Made by a program: the position numbers and the translations under genes. Below, piece after piece: positions 24,903 to 34,379 of a stretch of DNA of 64,000 nucleotides. The first letter of the stretch is position 1. Each line of letters starts with the position of its first letter. Source of the stretch: Firmicutes bacterium TM09-10 (lineage in GTDB: Bacteria > Bacillota > Clostridia > Lachnospirales > Lachnospiraceae); contig QUKC01000010.1 of the NCBI GenBank assembly GCA_003481005.1, forward strand, positions 69,248 through 133,247, read 5' to 3'. A model generated the notes under the pieces. That model was not told where the DNA came from. It searched no databases and saw only the letters and a program-made list of their open reading frames with translations.

Positions 24903-26051
24903 ATGCTGGAAAATTATGTTGCCCTATCTATAATGAATATGTTAGCCATGCTGCTATTAGCTTTTGTCGTCGGCAGAAATAACCTTCTGGACCGTAACAT
25001 GAAACGTTTTTTTTCCACTGCCATTTTTTGCACGATACTTGTCATCCTTGCGGAAACCGGAACCTCTGTTTTTGGACGGCCCATTGCCTCTTTTAGCCTC
25101 CCTCATATGTTTTTTAATGTGATCGGCTTTTCCCTTTCTCCATTTATTACCATTTCTCTTGCATTTGTTCTTAACCATAAAAATTACAGAAATATACTTT
25201 ACCTGTTCCTTCCGGCTGTCATCAACATGCTTTTGACTGTACTCTCGCCAAAATTCGGTCTGATATTTTCCATTTCTCAGCAAAATGAATATTTCCGCGG
25301 ACCTTGTTTTTTTGTTTATGTTGCCGCTTATATCTGGAGCATGACCATACTTTTTAAAGAAACCTTATACATCGCCAAGCGTTATCAAAACAAAGATTGC
25401 TTTGCACTGCTATTGCTGTTTTTGTTCATTCTTGGAGGAACCTCTATACAGGTTCTGTTTCCATCCATCCATACAACCTGGTCCTGCGTTTCCTTATCCC
25501 TCATCCTTTATTATGCGTTTTTTTGTGAGTTGAAAGAGAAGCACGATATCCTGACCGGTCTGTTTAACCGCCGCGCCTATGAATATAAAATCCAGCATCT
25601 GGAGTCCCTGGGTTATGGGGCGATTATATTCTTTGATGTGGATGATTTCAAAAAAATCAATGACCAATTTGGGCACCAGTATGGAGACCAGTGTCTCAGC
25701 ACGATTGCCGGTTTGATACTGAAGTCTTTTTCAACCATCGGATTTTGTTACAGGATCGGCGGCGACGAATTTGGTGTATTATCTGATAAAGCAGATGAAA
25801 TTGATATTTTAAATGCAATCAGCCTTTTTATAAATAATTTAAATTCCAGCCGGGAGCAGGACTGCAATCTTCCTCTGGTTTCTATGGGATACAGCATTTA
25901 TCATAAATCTGAGGGCAGCATAGAGCAAGCGATTTCAAAAGCGGATGCCCAGTTATATCGATACAAAAAATTGCACAAACAAGAAACAAAAGAACCGGGC
26001 AAAACCAATTGTAACTTTTCCCGCCCTTTGACAGAAAGGACACCACATTGA
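24903..26051 (+). CDS. Diguanylate cyclase with 7TM sensor domain
   Basis: Membrane-bound enzyme of 382 residues that makes cyclic di-GMP. Residues 1-205 have six or seven hydrophobic segments in the pattern of N-terminal 7TM sensor modules; residues 215-370 form the GGDEF domain with DILTGLFNRRAYEYK, FFDVDDFKKINDQFGHQYGD and an intact RIGGDEF active site. No RxxD inhibitory site is evident before it. ATG at 24903 was chosen because GAGG precedes it by 6 bases; an ATG 12 bases upstream would swallow that site. It overlaps the AraC gene by 4 bases, so signal and transcription control are coupled in one operon. Confidence 0.93.
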   Translation: MLENYVALSIMNMLAMLLLAFVVGRNNLLDRNMKRFFSTAIFCTILVILAETGTSVFGRPIASFSLPHMFFNVIGFSLSPFITISLAFVLNHKNYRNILYLFLPAVINMLLTVLSPKFGLIFSISQQNEYFRGPCFFVYVAAYIWSMTILFKETLYIAKRYQNKDCFALLLLFLFILGGTSIQVLFPSIHTTWSCVSLSLILYYAFFCELKEKHDILTGLFNRRAYEYKIQHLESLGYGAIIFFDVDDFKKINDQFGHQYGDQCLSTIAGLILKSFSTIGFCYRIGGDEFGVLSDKADEIDILNAISLFINNLNSSREQDCNLPLVSMGYSIYHKSEGSIEQAISKADAQLYRYKKLHKQETKEPGKTNCNFSRPLTERTPH

Positions 26052-26911
26052 TTACCAAACGCGACCTTTATGAAATCCACTCTGAAAAGATCTGCCCCTA
26101 CACAGGCATGGCTTCTCCGGAATTTGCCCCGCTTTCCGCCGGGATCAGCTACCGCGATCCTTATTACCACATCCGGCGCTTCAACGGAGATCATTATGTG
26201 TTTGAATGCGTGCTGCAGGGAACCGGCTATGTGGAATTTAATGGCACCTTAACCAGGCTCACGGCAGGGGATGCCTACATTCTGCATCCCTGTACGTTTC
26301 ATCATTATTATTCCGACCATAATGATCCCTGGGTAAAGATCTGGTTCAACGGTCAGGGAAACCTGGTCAGTCATCTGCTCAGTGATTATCAGCTCGGCTT
26401 CAACTGCTGCGTCCGGAATTTCTGGAAAAGCGATTACCTGATGCAGATCCTTCAGAAGCTGGAAAAAGAGCCCTCGCTCAACAAAAACGAGCTGGCCCTT
26501 TTACTCCATCAGCATATCATTCAGTTTTCCGAGCAGCTAAACGGACTGCAGACCGATACCTCTGCCCCCCAGATCATGAAAACCTACATCGAGCAGAATC
26601 TGACTACACCGCTCAACATCGCAGATATCGCTGCACAGGTACATCTTTCCAATTCCCGTGCGATTCATCTGTTTAAAGAAACCTTTCATATGACGCCCTA
26701 TCATTATTACTTGTCCCGAAAGCTGGCAATTGCACAGGATCTTCTGCGCTCTACGGAAATGTCCATTCAGGAAATATCCGACCTGCTGAGCTTCCCGGAT
26801 TACCGACACTTCACCAGCCTCTTTAAGCGCTGGACCGGCGTGACGCCCAGCTGGTTTCGAAATGACTTGTCCACGCGCGACGATTATGTCAAGCCGCTTC
26901 CCCCTACGTAA
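26048..26911 (+). CDS. AraC-family transcriptional regulator
   Basis: Regulator of 287 residues with an N-terminal cupin ligand domain (VFECVLQGTGYVEFNG, AGDAYILHPCTFHHYYS) and a C-terminal double HTH (LNIADIAAQVHLSNSRAIHL; MSIQEISDLLSFPDYRHFTS then LFKRWTGVTPSWFR). Such proteins usually sense a sugar. The start is TTG, overlapping the GGDEF stop as TTGA, with AAAGGA upstream. It converges on the GH31-like gene 17 bases away; a shared 25-bp motif suggests it controls that gene and its own operon. Confidence 0.93.
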   Translation: MITKRDLYEIHSEKICPYTGMASPEFAPLSAGISYRDPYYHIRRFNGDHYVFECVLQGTGYVEFNGTLTRLTAGDAYILHPCTFHHYYSDHNDPWVKIWFNGQGNLVSHLLSDYQLGFNCCVRNFWKSDYLMQILQKLEKEPSLNKNELALLLHQHIIQFSEQLNGLQTDTSAPQIMKTYIEQNLTTPLNIADIAAQVHLSNSRAIHLFKETFHMTPYHYYLSRKLAIAQDLLRSTEMSIQEISDLLSFPDYRHFTSLFKRWTGVTPSWFRNDLSTRDDYVKPLPPT

Positions 26912-26927
26912 ACAGGCGAACGCCCTG

Positions 26928-28508
26928 TCATTCCATCACAAAATCCACATGCAAGCACTCTGACAGCGGATGTTCTACCACAAGCTCTGCCACATCGCTG
27001 TCCGGTGCTGCGCCTGCTGTCCCGAATACCTTCGCCTCCTTTGATTTCAAGATTCTCTCGAAAGTCTGTTTTCTCCCATTGATCAACACCTGTTTTACCC
27101 GTTCTCCCAAAAGCTCATGACACCGGATCCGCAATATCCGCCTTTTACCTGCAAACCTGCCCGCAAAGTCTCCCTCCGCGTTTGAAATGCTAAGTCCATA
27201 TGCCTTTTGATTTCCATCATAGGAGGTATGATAATAGGTCTTGCGATATTTTCCGTTTTTGTACGCATCCGTCTCACGGTCATCCTCATACAGAAATCCG
27301 TCTTGCAAACATTCTTTACAGGGATAATAATCCATCGTCAAAAGCTCCCAGTTCTGCTCCATGACACAGGCAGTATCCTCCGCCAGGATCAAAACCGCTC
27401 CCAGCCGAATATAAAGTTCCAGCTGCTCTGACTGATTTTTCAGCTTCCTGCAGCGTTTTCCCTGATATACCTTTCCTGTCCACGGATACAGCCACAATCC
27501 CTCCGGCAGGTAAATTTCAGACTTTTCTTTTTCCGGCACAACAAGCAGATCTCCGATCATAAACTCCTGCAAATATAGCAGCACCTTTTTATCCTGGGGA
27601 TATTCCCAGTCCAGGCGGCGGCAGATCGGCATGCCGTTCTCCCAGCTTTCATACACGTTTCTGTACAGCATCGGCAACAGACTGCCGTTTCCTGGTTTTC
27701 GAAGCATCTGTTTTAAATTTGTCTGTCTCTGACACTCCGTCATTTCCAGATAATCCAGATAGGGCAATTCTTTTTTTCTGTCCTGAAAATATCTCTCAGT
27801 GTTCTCCAGGATCTCTGTATACAATCCATTGGCAGGTGTTTCTGCCTCACTTTTTCCATCTGATGCCGCTTTGAGTAATCTCAGTGGCTGCTTCAAACAA
27901 GGCTCGATTTTTTGATCCTCCAATACAGCCTCCCGAAGCATATCTGCCCTTCCGGTCAGACAGACATACGCTTCCCGGAGCTTTCTTGCATCTTTTTTGC
28001 ACACCAGAAGATAAAGATCCTCAGCATCCCATTGCAGGATATATTTTTTCTTTTCAGAAGTGCTGCAGTTTTTTTCCGGCAGCAAAATCCTTGGTACGTC
28101 CAATAGCGGATAAATCCACGGAGTCTGTGCCGGAGCCGGAAGCTTTCCGTTTATTTTTACTCTTTCGTACTGATAAACGCATTTGCCCTCTCTAAAAATC
28201 TGAAGCCCCCTCAGTCCTTCTTTCGGATTCGACAAAACAAGAAGAAGGTCTCCCAGCAAAAACCGCTGCGGACGGCTGTGTTCCTGAGCTGCCTCTTCTC
28301 TTACCACCAGGCTTTGCTGCCTGCCCTGATTTTCCCGGGATCTGCTTTGACTTTCCGGCAGTCTCTTTCCTGCCTTTTCAAACGCTCCCCTGTTCGGAAT
28401 CCAAAGCGTATTCCGATCCGTGAAATATGCCCCATATCTGACTTCCAGCCGAAGTACCTCTTCTGACAAAAACTGAATCCGCACATTATCATAGATCAAC
28501 TCACGCAT
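26928..28508 (-). CDS. GH31-like protein lacking most of the catalytic barrel
   Basis: Single frame of 526 residues, much shorter than normal family 31 glycosidases (650-800). Residues 1-190 resemble the N-terminal beta-sandwich, ending QWDAEDLYLLVCKKDARKLR and YVCLTGRADML, where GH31 enzymes enter the barrel. The C-terminal part resumes with NVYESWENGMPICRRLDWEY, GDLLVVPEKEKSEIYLPEGL, the WTGKVYQGK loop and DUF5110-like YEDD. The barrel strands with the catalytic aspartates are missing; a 100-residue charged stretch replaces them. The gene has a good start (GGGAGG) and no frame break. It may be a non-enzymatic sugar-binding relic or a deletion derivative. Confidence 0.65.
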   Translation of the reverse strand: MRELIYDNVRIQFLSEEVLRLEVRYGAYFTDRNTLWIPNRGAFEKAGKRLPESQSRSRENQGRQQSLVVREEAAQEHSRPQRFLLGDLLLVLSNPKEGLRGLQIFREGKCVYQYERVKINGKLPAPAQTPWIYPLLDVPRILLPEKNCSTSEKKKYILQWDAEDLYLLVCKKDARKLREAYVCLTGRADMLREAVLEDQKIEPCLKQPLRLLKAASDGKSEAETPANGLYTEILENTERYFQDRKKELPYLDYLEMTECQRQTNLKQMLRKPGNGSLLPMLYRNVYESWENGMPICRRLDWEYPQDKKVLLYLQEFMIGDLLVVPEKEKSEIYLPEGLWLYPWTGKVYQGKRCRKLKNQSEQLELYIRLGAVLILAEDTACVMEQNWELLTMDYYPCKECLQDGFLYEDDRETDAYKNGKYRKTYYHTSYDGNQKAYGLSISNAEGDFAGRFAGKRRILRIRCHELLGERVKQVLINGRKQTFERILKSKEAKVFGTAGAAPDSDVAELVVEHPLSECLHVDFVME

Positions 28509-28567
28509 ATCATCCTCCCGCAGTCTGCTTTTCGATGCACAGACTTCACCCTTTGCATCCTGTCTTT

Positions 28568-28633
28568 ATTATAAAGAGGAGCAACGCGGTTTTCGAGGAA
28601 GATTAGGCGCATATATGTGTAAAAAAGTGGTAT
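28568..28633 (-). promoter_or_regulatory. Promoter of the GH31-like gene with candidate AraC activator site
   Basis: TATAAT (28568-28573, minus strand) has no good -35 box, as usual for activator-dependent promoters. The 25-bp sequence at 28609-28633, 22 of 25 identical to 24838-24862, lies at about -48 to -72 from the expected start, the normal place for an AraC-type activator. Confidence 0.45.
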
Positions 28634-28679
28634 TTCGGAGAAAGCCCAATCACAGATCTTGGAACTACATCACGTACAT

Positions 28680-29381
28680 TCATTGTTCCATCAACCACGC
28701 CCGCTCTTTTTCTTTTTCCTCCAGCGCTGCCGCGTAGCCTTTGATAATCTTCTGCAGTTTCTGCACGCTGTTAATGCTGCCGCTCTTTCCCTCCGGCTGA
28801 TCCAGCCAGTGCTTCTGCTGTTGGGGCGTGTAAATATTTTCCCGGGTGTTTTCCCCGATTTCCAGCCAAACCCCCTGGACACGCACCGCGTTGTTCTCAG
28901 CGTCCAGGTATTCGTCCATTTGTATCAGCGGATGTGTTTCGAAAACCGTAATTTCCCCACAACAACTTCTGCCAGCGGCATTGTCCACACCCGTCCCGGC
29001 ATCTCCTGCTCTATATGTCCGCTTCACCGTCACGCCATTTTCCGTCAGCCCAACTTCCAGCCACTCCGTTCCTTCCGGACGATGCCAGATCTTATCCAGA
29101 ATGAGATCGATCGGTTTTAAAATCAAAAAGGTCAGGATAATCGCAATCGTACTGGAAATTTCCCCGATTCCATCGTTCTGGCAAATGATCTGAAACCAGA
29201 TCGGATCACTTTCACGAATCAGCCACACTCTTCCGACAACCCAAAGCACAGTCAGCAGGTCGATTCCAATTGTTACTGCAGCCATTGGCATCAGAACTTT
29301 TTCTTTTTTGATGCCCCATTCTGCGTACTTTTTTCTCTGTTCTTCCGTAAATCGTATCGGTAGTTCATATTTTTCGTACAT
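28680..29381 (-). CDS. Membrane protein of unknown function
   Basis: No family is recognised. The 233-residue product has a polar N-terminus (ELPIRFTEEQRKKYAEWGIK), two hydrophobic segments (VLMPMAAVTIGIDLLTVLWV around residues 30-55 and EISSTIAIILTFLILKPIDL around 75-95), a soluble beta-rich domain and a charged C-terminal helix rich in E and K. GGAGAAAC precedes the ATG. It lies between nth and the GH31-like gene on the same strand, 87 bases after nth, and may be co-transcribed with nth. Confidence 0.7.
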   Translation of the reverse strand: MYEKYELPIRFTEEQRKKYAEWGIKKEKVLMPMAAVTIGIDLLTVLWVVGRVWLIRESDPIWFQIICQNDGIGEISSTIAIILTFLILKPIDLILDKIWHRPEGTEWLEVGLTENGVTVKRTYRAGDAGTGVDNAAGRSCCGEITVFETHPLIQMDEYLDAENNAVRVQGVWLEIGENTRENIYTPQQQKHWLDQPEGKSGSINSVQKLQKIIKGYAAALEEKEKERAWLMEQ

Positions 29382-29468
29382 ACCGTTTCTCCAATCCCGT
29401 ATTCTGTACTGTCAGCTGTTCCTGTGTCTCCCGCCCGTTGTCCGCATAATCGCCACATAAACCAACGC

Positions 29469-30119
29469 CTACGCCTGCTTTTTCTCCACGCGCTTTTCGC
29501 ACCACGCCTGCAGTCCACATTCACTGCATTTCGCTTTTCTTGCGGTACAAATGCTCCTGCCGTGATAAATCAGTTGAAAATTGATCCGGTTCCAGTGATC
29601 TTTTGGAAGCACCCGCATCAGCTCCTGTTCCGTCTCAACCGGATTTTTGCCATTCGCCCAGCCGAGCCGATGCGAAATCCGAAACACATGCGTGTCCACA
29701 GTCACGCCCGGAATTCCATATGCATCCGCCAGAAAGAGTGTTGCAGTCTTTCTTCCGACTCCCGCCAGCTTTACCAGCTCTTCGATCGTCGTCGGCACTT
29801 CGCCGCCATATTGTTCTGCAAGCTGCATACAACAGGATTTAACATGCTTTGCCTTACTTTTATACAAGCCAACCGACTTGATTTCTTCCCCGATTTCCTC
29901 TTCTGTCGCCTGCGCGATCTCCTGCACGGTTGGAAAACGACCATACAGCTTCGGAAGGACTTCATCCACCTGCTTATCCGTGCTCTGCGCGCTCAGCATG
30001 ATCGCAACAAGCAGCTGCCAGTGCTCCTGATGAAAAAATCCCTCTTTCTCCACACCGTAGGTCTGATCCAACCAGTCCAGTTCTTCCCGCAGATGCGGTA
30101 CTTTTGCTATTTTATCCAT
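29469..30119 (-). CDS. nth: Endonuclease III
   Basis: DNA glycosylase/AP lyase of base excision repair for oxidised pyrimidines, 216 residues. The helix-hairpin-helix with catalytic lysine is KLAGVGRKTATLFL, the catalytic aspartate is in TVDTHVFRISHRLG, and the [4Fe-4S] loop has the exact spacing C-x6-C-x2-C-x5-C in CTARKAKCSECGLQAWC. GAGGAAAAC precedes the ATG. It lies downstream of the fRMsr gene on the same strand (gap 85 bases). Confidence 0.97.
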   Translation of the reverse strand: MDKIAKVPHLREELDWLDQTYGVEKEGFFHQEHWQLLVAIMLSAQSTDKQVDEVLPKLYGRFPTVQEIAQATEEEIGEEIKSVGLYKSKAKHVKSCCMQLAEQYGGEVPTTIEELVKLAGVGRKTATLFLADAYGIPGVTVDTHVFRISHRLGWANGKNPVETEQELMRVLPKDHWNRINFQLIYHGRSICTARKAKCSECGLQAWCEKRVEKKQA

Positions 30120-30204
30120 TTTGTTTTCCTCAGCAGTTCACCCGCTCCCTTCATGATTTCTGACAGTCAGATTTTCATGTGAGCAGGAATCTGCCTGTCA
30201 AAAG

Positions 30205-30663
30205 TTACGAGCAAACTATAATCCGTTCCAGAATCCGCACAACCTCTCGCAATCCCTCTTCATCTTCCGCCGAAAATCTGCCAACCTCCGGGCTGTCAAT
30301 ATCCAGCACACCGATTACCTCTCCGTTTTTGTGCAGTGGAAGCACAATTTCCGACCGGGATGCCGCGTCGCACGCAATATGTCCTGGAAACGCATGCACG
30401 TCCTCGACCCGCTGTACGCTGTCCGTCTGCAGCGCTGTCCCGCAGACGCCGTTTCCCTCTGCAATCCGCACGCACGCTGTTTTTCCCTGAAAAGGTCCCA
30501 GCCACAGCACATGATTGTCCGTCAGGTAAAAGCCTGCCCAGTTCAGGCGATCCAGCCTTTCATATAAAAGCGCTGCCGCATTTGCAAGGTTGCTGACCAT
30601 CGGCCACTCTGCATCCACCAGCGCCGCCAACTGCTCTGTCAGCTCCTGATATTGTTGTGTCAT
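30205..30663 (-). CDS. Free methionine-R-sulfoxide reductase (GAF domain, fRMsr)
   Basis: Cytosolic GAF-fold reductase of free methionine-R-sulfoxide, 152 residues. WLGPFQGKTACVRIAEGNGV followed by CGTA, and VEDVHAFPGHIACDAASRSE, contain the three conserved cysteines (TAC, GVCG, IACD) used in catalysis and disulfide recycling. ATG at 30663 was chosen from GGGGAGATG; the ATG 15 bases upstream would overlap that site. Its position beside nth groups two oxidative-damage repair functions. Confidence 0.93.
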   Translation of the reverse strand: MTQQYQELTEQLAALVDAEWPMVSNLANAAALLYERLDRLNWAGFYLTDNHVLWLGPFQGKTACVRIAEGNGVCGTALQTDSVQRVEDVHAFPGHIACDAASRSEIVLPLHKNGEVIGVLDIDSPEVGRFSAEDEEGLREVVRILERIIVCS

Positions 30664-30779
30664 ATCACATCTCCCCATTCCGCAGGTGTTTTGCGTTTCT
30701 CAAATATTGTACATGTCAATTTTGAAAAAATCCATGTATCTTTTTTTCTATAACTCCATCATCCAACTTAGCAAACATT

Positions 30780-32186
30780 CTACAAGACTTTCCAATACCC
30801 ATTCCGTTTTCCATTCATACGAACTATCTTTTCTTCTTTCACTAATTTTTTTATAATCCGTTGAACAGTACTTACAGAAGCACCTACATCTTCCGCTAAT
30901 TCTTTCTGTTTAATTCTTGGCGAATATAGTATTTTCTTTATTACTTTTATTTCCATTTCTGTTCTGCCAGAATTCAAAACCTCATTCAAAACTTCATTCA
31001 AAACTTCATTTTTTTCGTTCAAAACTTCATTCTTAAAGTTAAGATTTTTCAGGATAACTCTAAATTCCGTTGCATTTGAATAAAAAACAGGCTTTTTGTC
31101 TTCCGTATAGTTCGGTTCTACTTCATATGCCTGCATAATCTTTTTAAAACCGCTTCCTCTTCGTTCCATATAATCAAGTCGACTAAAAATATCTGCAACC
31201 ACTGGATTTCTGCGCTTTGATGGAACGTTACCAATATCCCTGTCCTGAATAAGCGTCCCATCATACATTCCACCGGGGGAATATATTTCCAAACGGTCAT
31301 CAAAAATATCAATATGAACTTCGCTTCCCATATCTAAATAATCACGATGTACTAATCCATTCACTAATCCTTCAAAAATACTTCTCTCTGGATATTCCGG
31401 ATATTCTACTCTCCGATCAGACTCTTTTTTCCACATTTTCTTTGAATTTCTTCGCGCAAAATTCATGCCCTCTTCCAAAAGCAGAATAAGACTGCCTGTA
31501 TATTCTTCATCATCCAGTGCATCAATAACTCCTGATGCTTTGTCAATACCATTCCATCTGGTGCAAAATAATCTCGAACAATAAACAGGAGATTCATCCG
31601 CAAACAAAGCTCCTGCATTCGTTAACATACCATTCCTGTCAATAATACCAAATGATTCAAAATCTTTGATTTCCATACTTTTCTTCGTCTGTTTATAATA
31701 TGCTGCCTTTAACTTGGAAAAAGAATAATCATCAAAATTATAATCCGTAACGAGACTATCATAAGTTCTGTTCTTTCCCCGTAAAACCAGTCTCTTTAAA
31801 TCCATCGCAGCCGCAATTACACTTTCATTACCGATTCGAACAAAAGCCGTATAATTACCTTCTCCTACATAATAGTAAGGAGTCTCATCGCCCCGATATA
31901 CCTCCAGCGTTATAATCTTCTTGCCATCTATTTCGTGTGCTTTTAGCAGAACTTCTGGAATTGGATCCATTTTTGTCTTTATCTGCTCACTAATAACTTC
32001 CATAGCTTTCTTTGCATCGTCAACTCCCACCACAGAATCATTATCGGCAATGCCAAAAATTAGCACACCACCAACGCCATTAGCAAAAGCACTTACACTT
32101 TTCAGCCAACTTTTCGGCTTTTTTATCTCCAGCATCGCTTTTTTGTCATATTCGGTTGCTTCACCGATCAGTTGTTCTAATTTCAT
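30780..32186 (-). CDS. AlbA_2 (Schlafen-like) ATP-binding protein with winged HTH
   Basis: Putative transcriptional regulator or defence-related protein of 468 residues. The N-terminal AlbA_2 domain (LKSVSAFANGVGGVLIFGIA) is followed by a C-terminal ATPase-like HATPase_c_4 domain (FEGLVNGLVHRDY, SPGGMYDGTLIQDRDI, MERRGSGFKKIMQAY) and a winged HTH (IKQKELAEDVGASVSTVQRI). Before the HTH, residues about 385-407 are a tandem repeat of NEVL units encoded by 12-bp DNA repeats (30971-31033). The gene is richer in A+T than its neighbours, suggesting transfer. ATG at 32186 follows AAGGGG; a GTG two codons earlier is possible. The function is unknown. Confidence 0.85.
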   Translation of the reverse strand: MKLEQLIGEATEYDKKAMLEIKKPKSWLKSVSAFANGVGGVLIFGIADNDSVVGVDDAKKAMEVISEQIKTKMDPIPEVLLKAHEIDGKKIITLEVYRGDETPYYYVGEGNYTAFVRIGNESVIAAAMDLKRLVLRGKNRTYDSLVTDYNFDDYSFSKLKAAYYKQTKKSMEIKDFESFGIIDRNGMLTNAGALFADESPVYCSRLFCTRWNGIDKASGVIDALDDEEYTGSLILLLEEGMNFARRNSKKMWKKESDRRVEYPEYPERSIFEGLVNGLVHRDYLDMGSEVHIDIFDDRLEIYSPGGMYDGTLIQDRDIGNVPSKRRNPVVADIFSRLDYMERRGSGFKKIMQAYEVEPNYTEDKKPVFYSNATEFRVILKNLNFKNEVLNEKNEVLNEVLNEVLNSGRTEMEIKVIKKILYSPRIKQKELAEDVGASVSTVQRIIKKLVKEEKIVRMNGKRNGYWKVL

Positions 32187-32315
32187 AAACACCCCTTATA
32201 AATATTTTACCTTTTACAAGTGCCCAACACTACTTCTAATTATTTTATCATAGGGCTATTTACAAGTAAACTTTACCATTCTATCGTTCCTTTAATATGT
32301 GCGATAAAATATATT

Positions 32316-32355
32316 CAAAAAGGCAAAAATCAGTATTATCTACTAATTTTTGCCT
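32316..32355 (-). terminator. Terminator of the galE operon
   Basis: AGGCAAAAAT (32346-32355 on the minus strand) pairs with ATTTTTGCCT (32321-32330) and is followed by TTTTTG. Confidence 0.7.
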
Positions 32356-32403
32356 CTTGTTCCTTCTTTGCCTTAGCTATTTCGGGTTCTGCTGCTTTTA
32401 TTC

Positions 32404-33420
32404 TCAGTCGTCGTATCCGTTCGGATTCATCGACTGCCATCTCCAGGAATCCTCGCACATCTCTTTGATGCCGTATTCCGCCTTCCAGCCAAGCTCTCTT
32501 TCTGCCTTGCTCGCATCGGAGTAGCAGGTTGCGATATCGCCTGCACGGCGGGGCTTGATCACATACGGGATTTTCACGCCGGTAGCAGCCTCGAAGTTTT
32601 TCACGATATCCAGCACACTGTAGCCGTGTCCGGTTCCCAGGTTGTAAATGTTTAAACCGGAATGATCCTCCAGCTTCTTGAGGGCTTTTACATGGCCTTT
32701 TGCAAGGTCAACGACATGGATGTAATCTCTGACGCCGGTTCCGTCCGGAGTATCGTAATCGTCGCCAAAAACACCCAGCTCTTTCAGCTTGCCAACTGCA
32801 ACCTGTGTGATGTAAGGCATCAGATTGTTCGGAATACCGTTTGGATTCTCACCGATCAGACCGCTCTTGTGAGCACCGATCGGGTTGAAATAACGCAGCA
32901 GAACAACGTTCCATTCCGGATCTGCTTTCTGGATATCTGTCAGAACCTGTTCCAACATGGATTTCGTCCAGCCGTAAGGGTTTGTGCACTGTCCCTTCGG
33001 GCACTCCTCGGTGATCGGGATCATCGCAGGATCTCCGTACACGGTTGCAGAAGAGGAAAAGATGATATTCTTCACATTGTGCTTGCGCATTACATCAACC
33101 AGGGTCAGCGTGCCTGCAATATTGTTTTCATAGTATTCCCAAGGCTTCTGTACGGATTCGCCGACTGCCTTTAAGCCCGCGAAATGAATGCAGGAATCGA
33201 TTTTTTCTTTTGCAAAAACTTCATTCAGGCCTTCTCTGTCGAGAATGTCCACTTTGTAAAAAGGAACCTTCTTTCCTGTGATCTTTTCTACACGTTCCAG
33301 GGATTTCTCACTGGAATTTGCCAGATTATCTACTACAACGACATCATATCCGGCATTCTGTAATTCAATAACGGTATGACTGCCGATAAATCCGGCGCCG
33401 CCTGTAACTAAAATTGCCAT
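32404..33420 (-). CDS. galE: UDP-glucose 4-epimerase
   Basis: Cytosolic NAD-dependent enzyme that interconverts UDP-glucose and UDP-galactose, 338 residues. It has the Rossmann motif [11 protein letters not shown], the serine in [11 protein letters not shown], the catalytic YxxxK in [12 protein letters not shown], and [25 protein letters not shown] precedes the ATG. It follows the nucleotidyltransferase gene by 41 bases, forming a two-gene unit for nucleotide-sugar supply. Confidence 0.97.
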   Translation of the reverse strand: MAILVTGGAGFIGSHTVIELQNAGYDVVVVDNLANSSEKSLERVEKITGKKVPFYKVDILDREGLNEVFAKEKIDSCIHFAGLKAVGESVQKPWEYYENNIAGTLTLVDVMRKHNVKNIIFSSSATVYGDPAMIPITEECPKGQCTNPYGWTKSMLEQVLTDIQKADPEWNVVLLRYFNPIGAHKSGLIGENPNGIPNNLMPYITQVAVGKLKELGVFGDDYDTPDGTGVRDYIHVVDLAKGHVKALKKLEDHSGLNIYNLGTGHGYSVLDIVKNFEAATGVKIPYVIKPRRAGDIATCYSDASKAERELGWKAEYGIKEMCEDSWRWQSMNPNGYDD

Positions 33421-33461
33421 GTTTCGTTTCCTCCATTCTTTTGCTGACTTTTCTTATTGTT

Positions 33462-34379
33462 TTACCACAGAACATCAGGATAAACACCGGCATCCTTTAA
33501 CTTCTGGATCGACTCCATCACAAACGGTTTATCTTCCTTATAGGTAACGCCAAACCATTTGTCAGCAGAATGAAGCACCTCAACGGTTGCTTTTCCAGCC
33601 TTTAACAGCTTATCTACCTCGATCGGCAAAAAGCACTCGGATTTGAGCGGATTCTTCTCCACTTCTTCTGCAAAGAAACGATCTACTGCATTCTGCAGCT
33701 CGTTGATAATGCTGGGAGAAAATGCCCACATGTTCATGGAAACCGGAGTCTTTAATCCTACCGGAATCCAGGTCTTACCATCATCCTCTGTGTATGCCGC
33801 GCCGTCCTCGGTCTTCACGATCTTGGTACGCTCTGCGATCTCCTGCAGATAGCCGTTCTCGTCGGTTACGCAGATACCTCTTGCAACGGAACCGTTATCC
33901 GTCAAAGTGTTGCCCAGCTGATAGCCAACCATCGCGTAACGATATTTTTCATCGTCGTGATGTGTGGTCAGGAAACGGTACAGCTCTTCAAAAGCGCTTC
34001 TTCCATAATAGTCATCCGCATTGATCACTGCGAAAGGCTCATTCACTACGCCCTTGCAGCACAGGATTGCATGTGCGGTTCCCCAGGGCTTTACGCGGCC
34101 TTCCGGAATCTGAAATCCTTCCGGAACCTTCGTCAGCTCCTGGAATACATACTCTACAGGAATATGTTTGCTGACTGCATTGCCGATGCACTCTCTGAAA
34201 TCCTGCTCATGCTCTCTTTTAATAATGAAAACGACCTTGCCGAATCCCGCTCTGACCGCATCATAGATCGAGAAATCAATAATCTTATGCCCCTTGTCAT
34301 CTACAGGATCAATCTGTTTTAAGCCGCCGTAACGGCTTCCCATTCCTGCTGCCAGAATTACTAATGTCGGTTTTTCCAT
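33462..34379 (-). CDS. Sugar-1-phosphate nucleotidyltransferase-like protein
   Basis: NTP-transferase-fold enzyme of 305 residues. The N-terminal nucleotide loop is LAAGMGSRYGGLKQIDP; VINADDYYGRSAFEELYRFL holds the metal-binding aspartates; KWFGVTYKEDK is near the C-terminus. It resembles a group of stand-alone nucleotidyltransferases of Clostridia that lie next to galE, different from classic GalU. The acceptor sugar phosphate is not determined; pairing with galE suggests UDP-hexose formation. AGGAGG precedes the ATG. Confidence 0.88.
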   Translation of the reverse strand: MEKPTLVILAAGMGSRYGGLKQIDPVDDKGHKIIDFSIYDAVRAGFGKVVFIIKREHEQDFRECIGNAVSKHIPVEYVFQELTKVPEGFQIPEGRVKPWGTAHAILCCKGVVNEPFAVINADDYYGRSAFEELYRFLTTHHDDEKYRYAMVGYQLGNTLTDNGSVARGICVTDENGYLQEIAERTKIVKTEDGAAYTEDDGKTWIPVGLKTPVSMNMWAFSPSIINELQNAVDRFFAEEVEKNPLKSECFLPIEVDKLLKAGKATVEVLHSADKWFGVTYKEDKPFVMESIQKLKDAGVYPDVLW

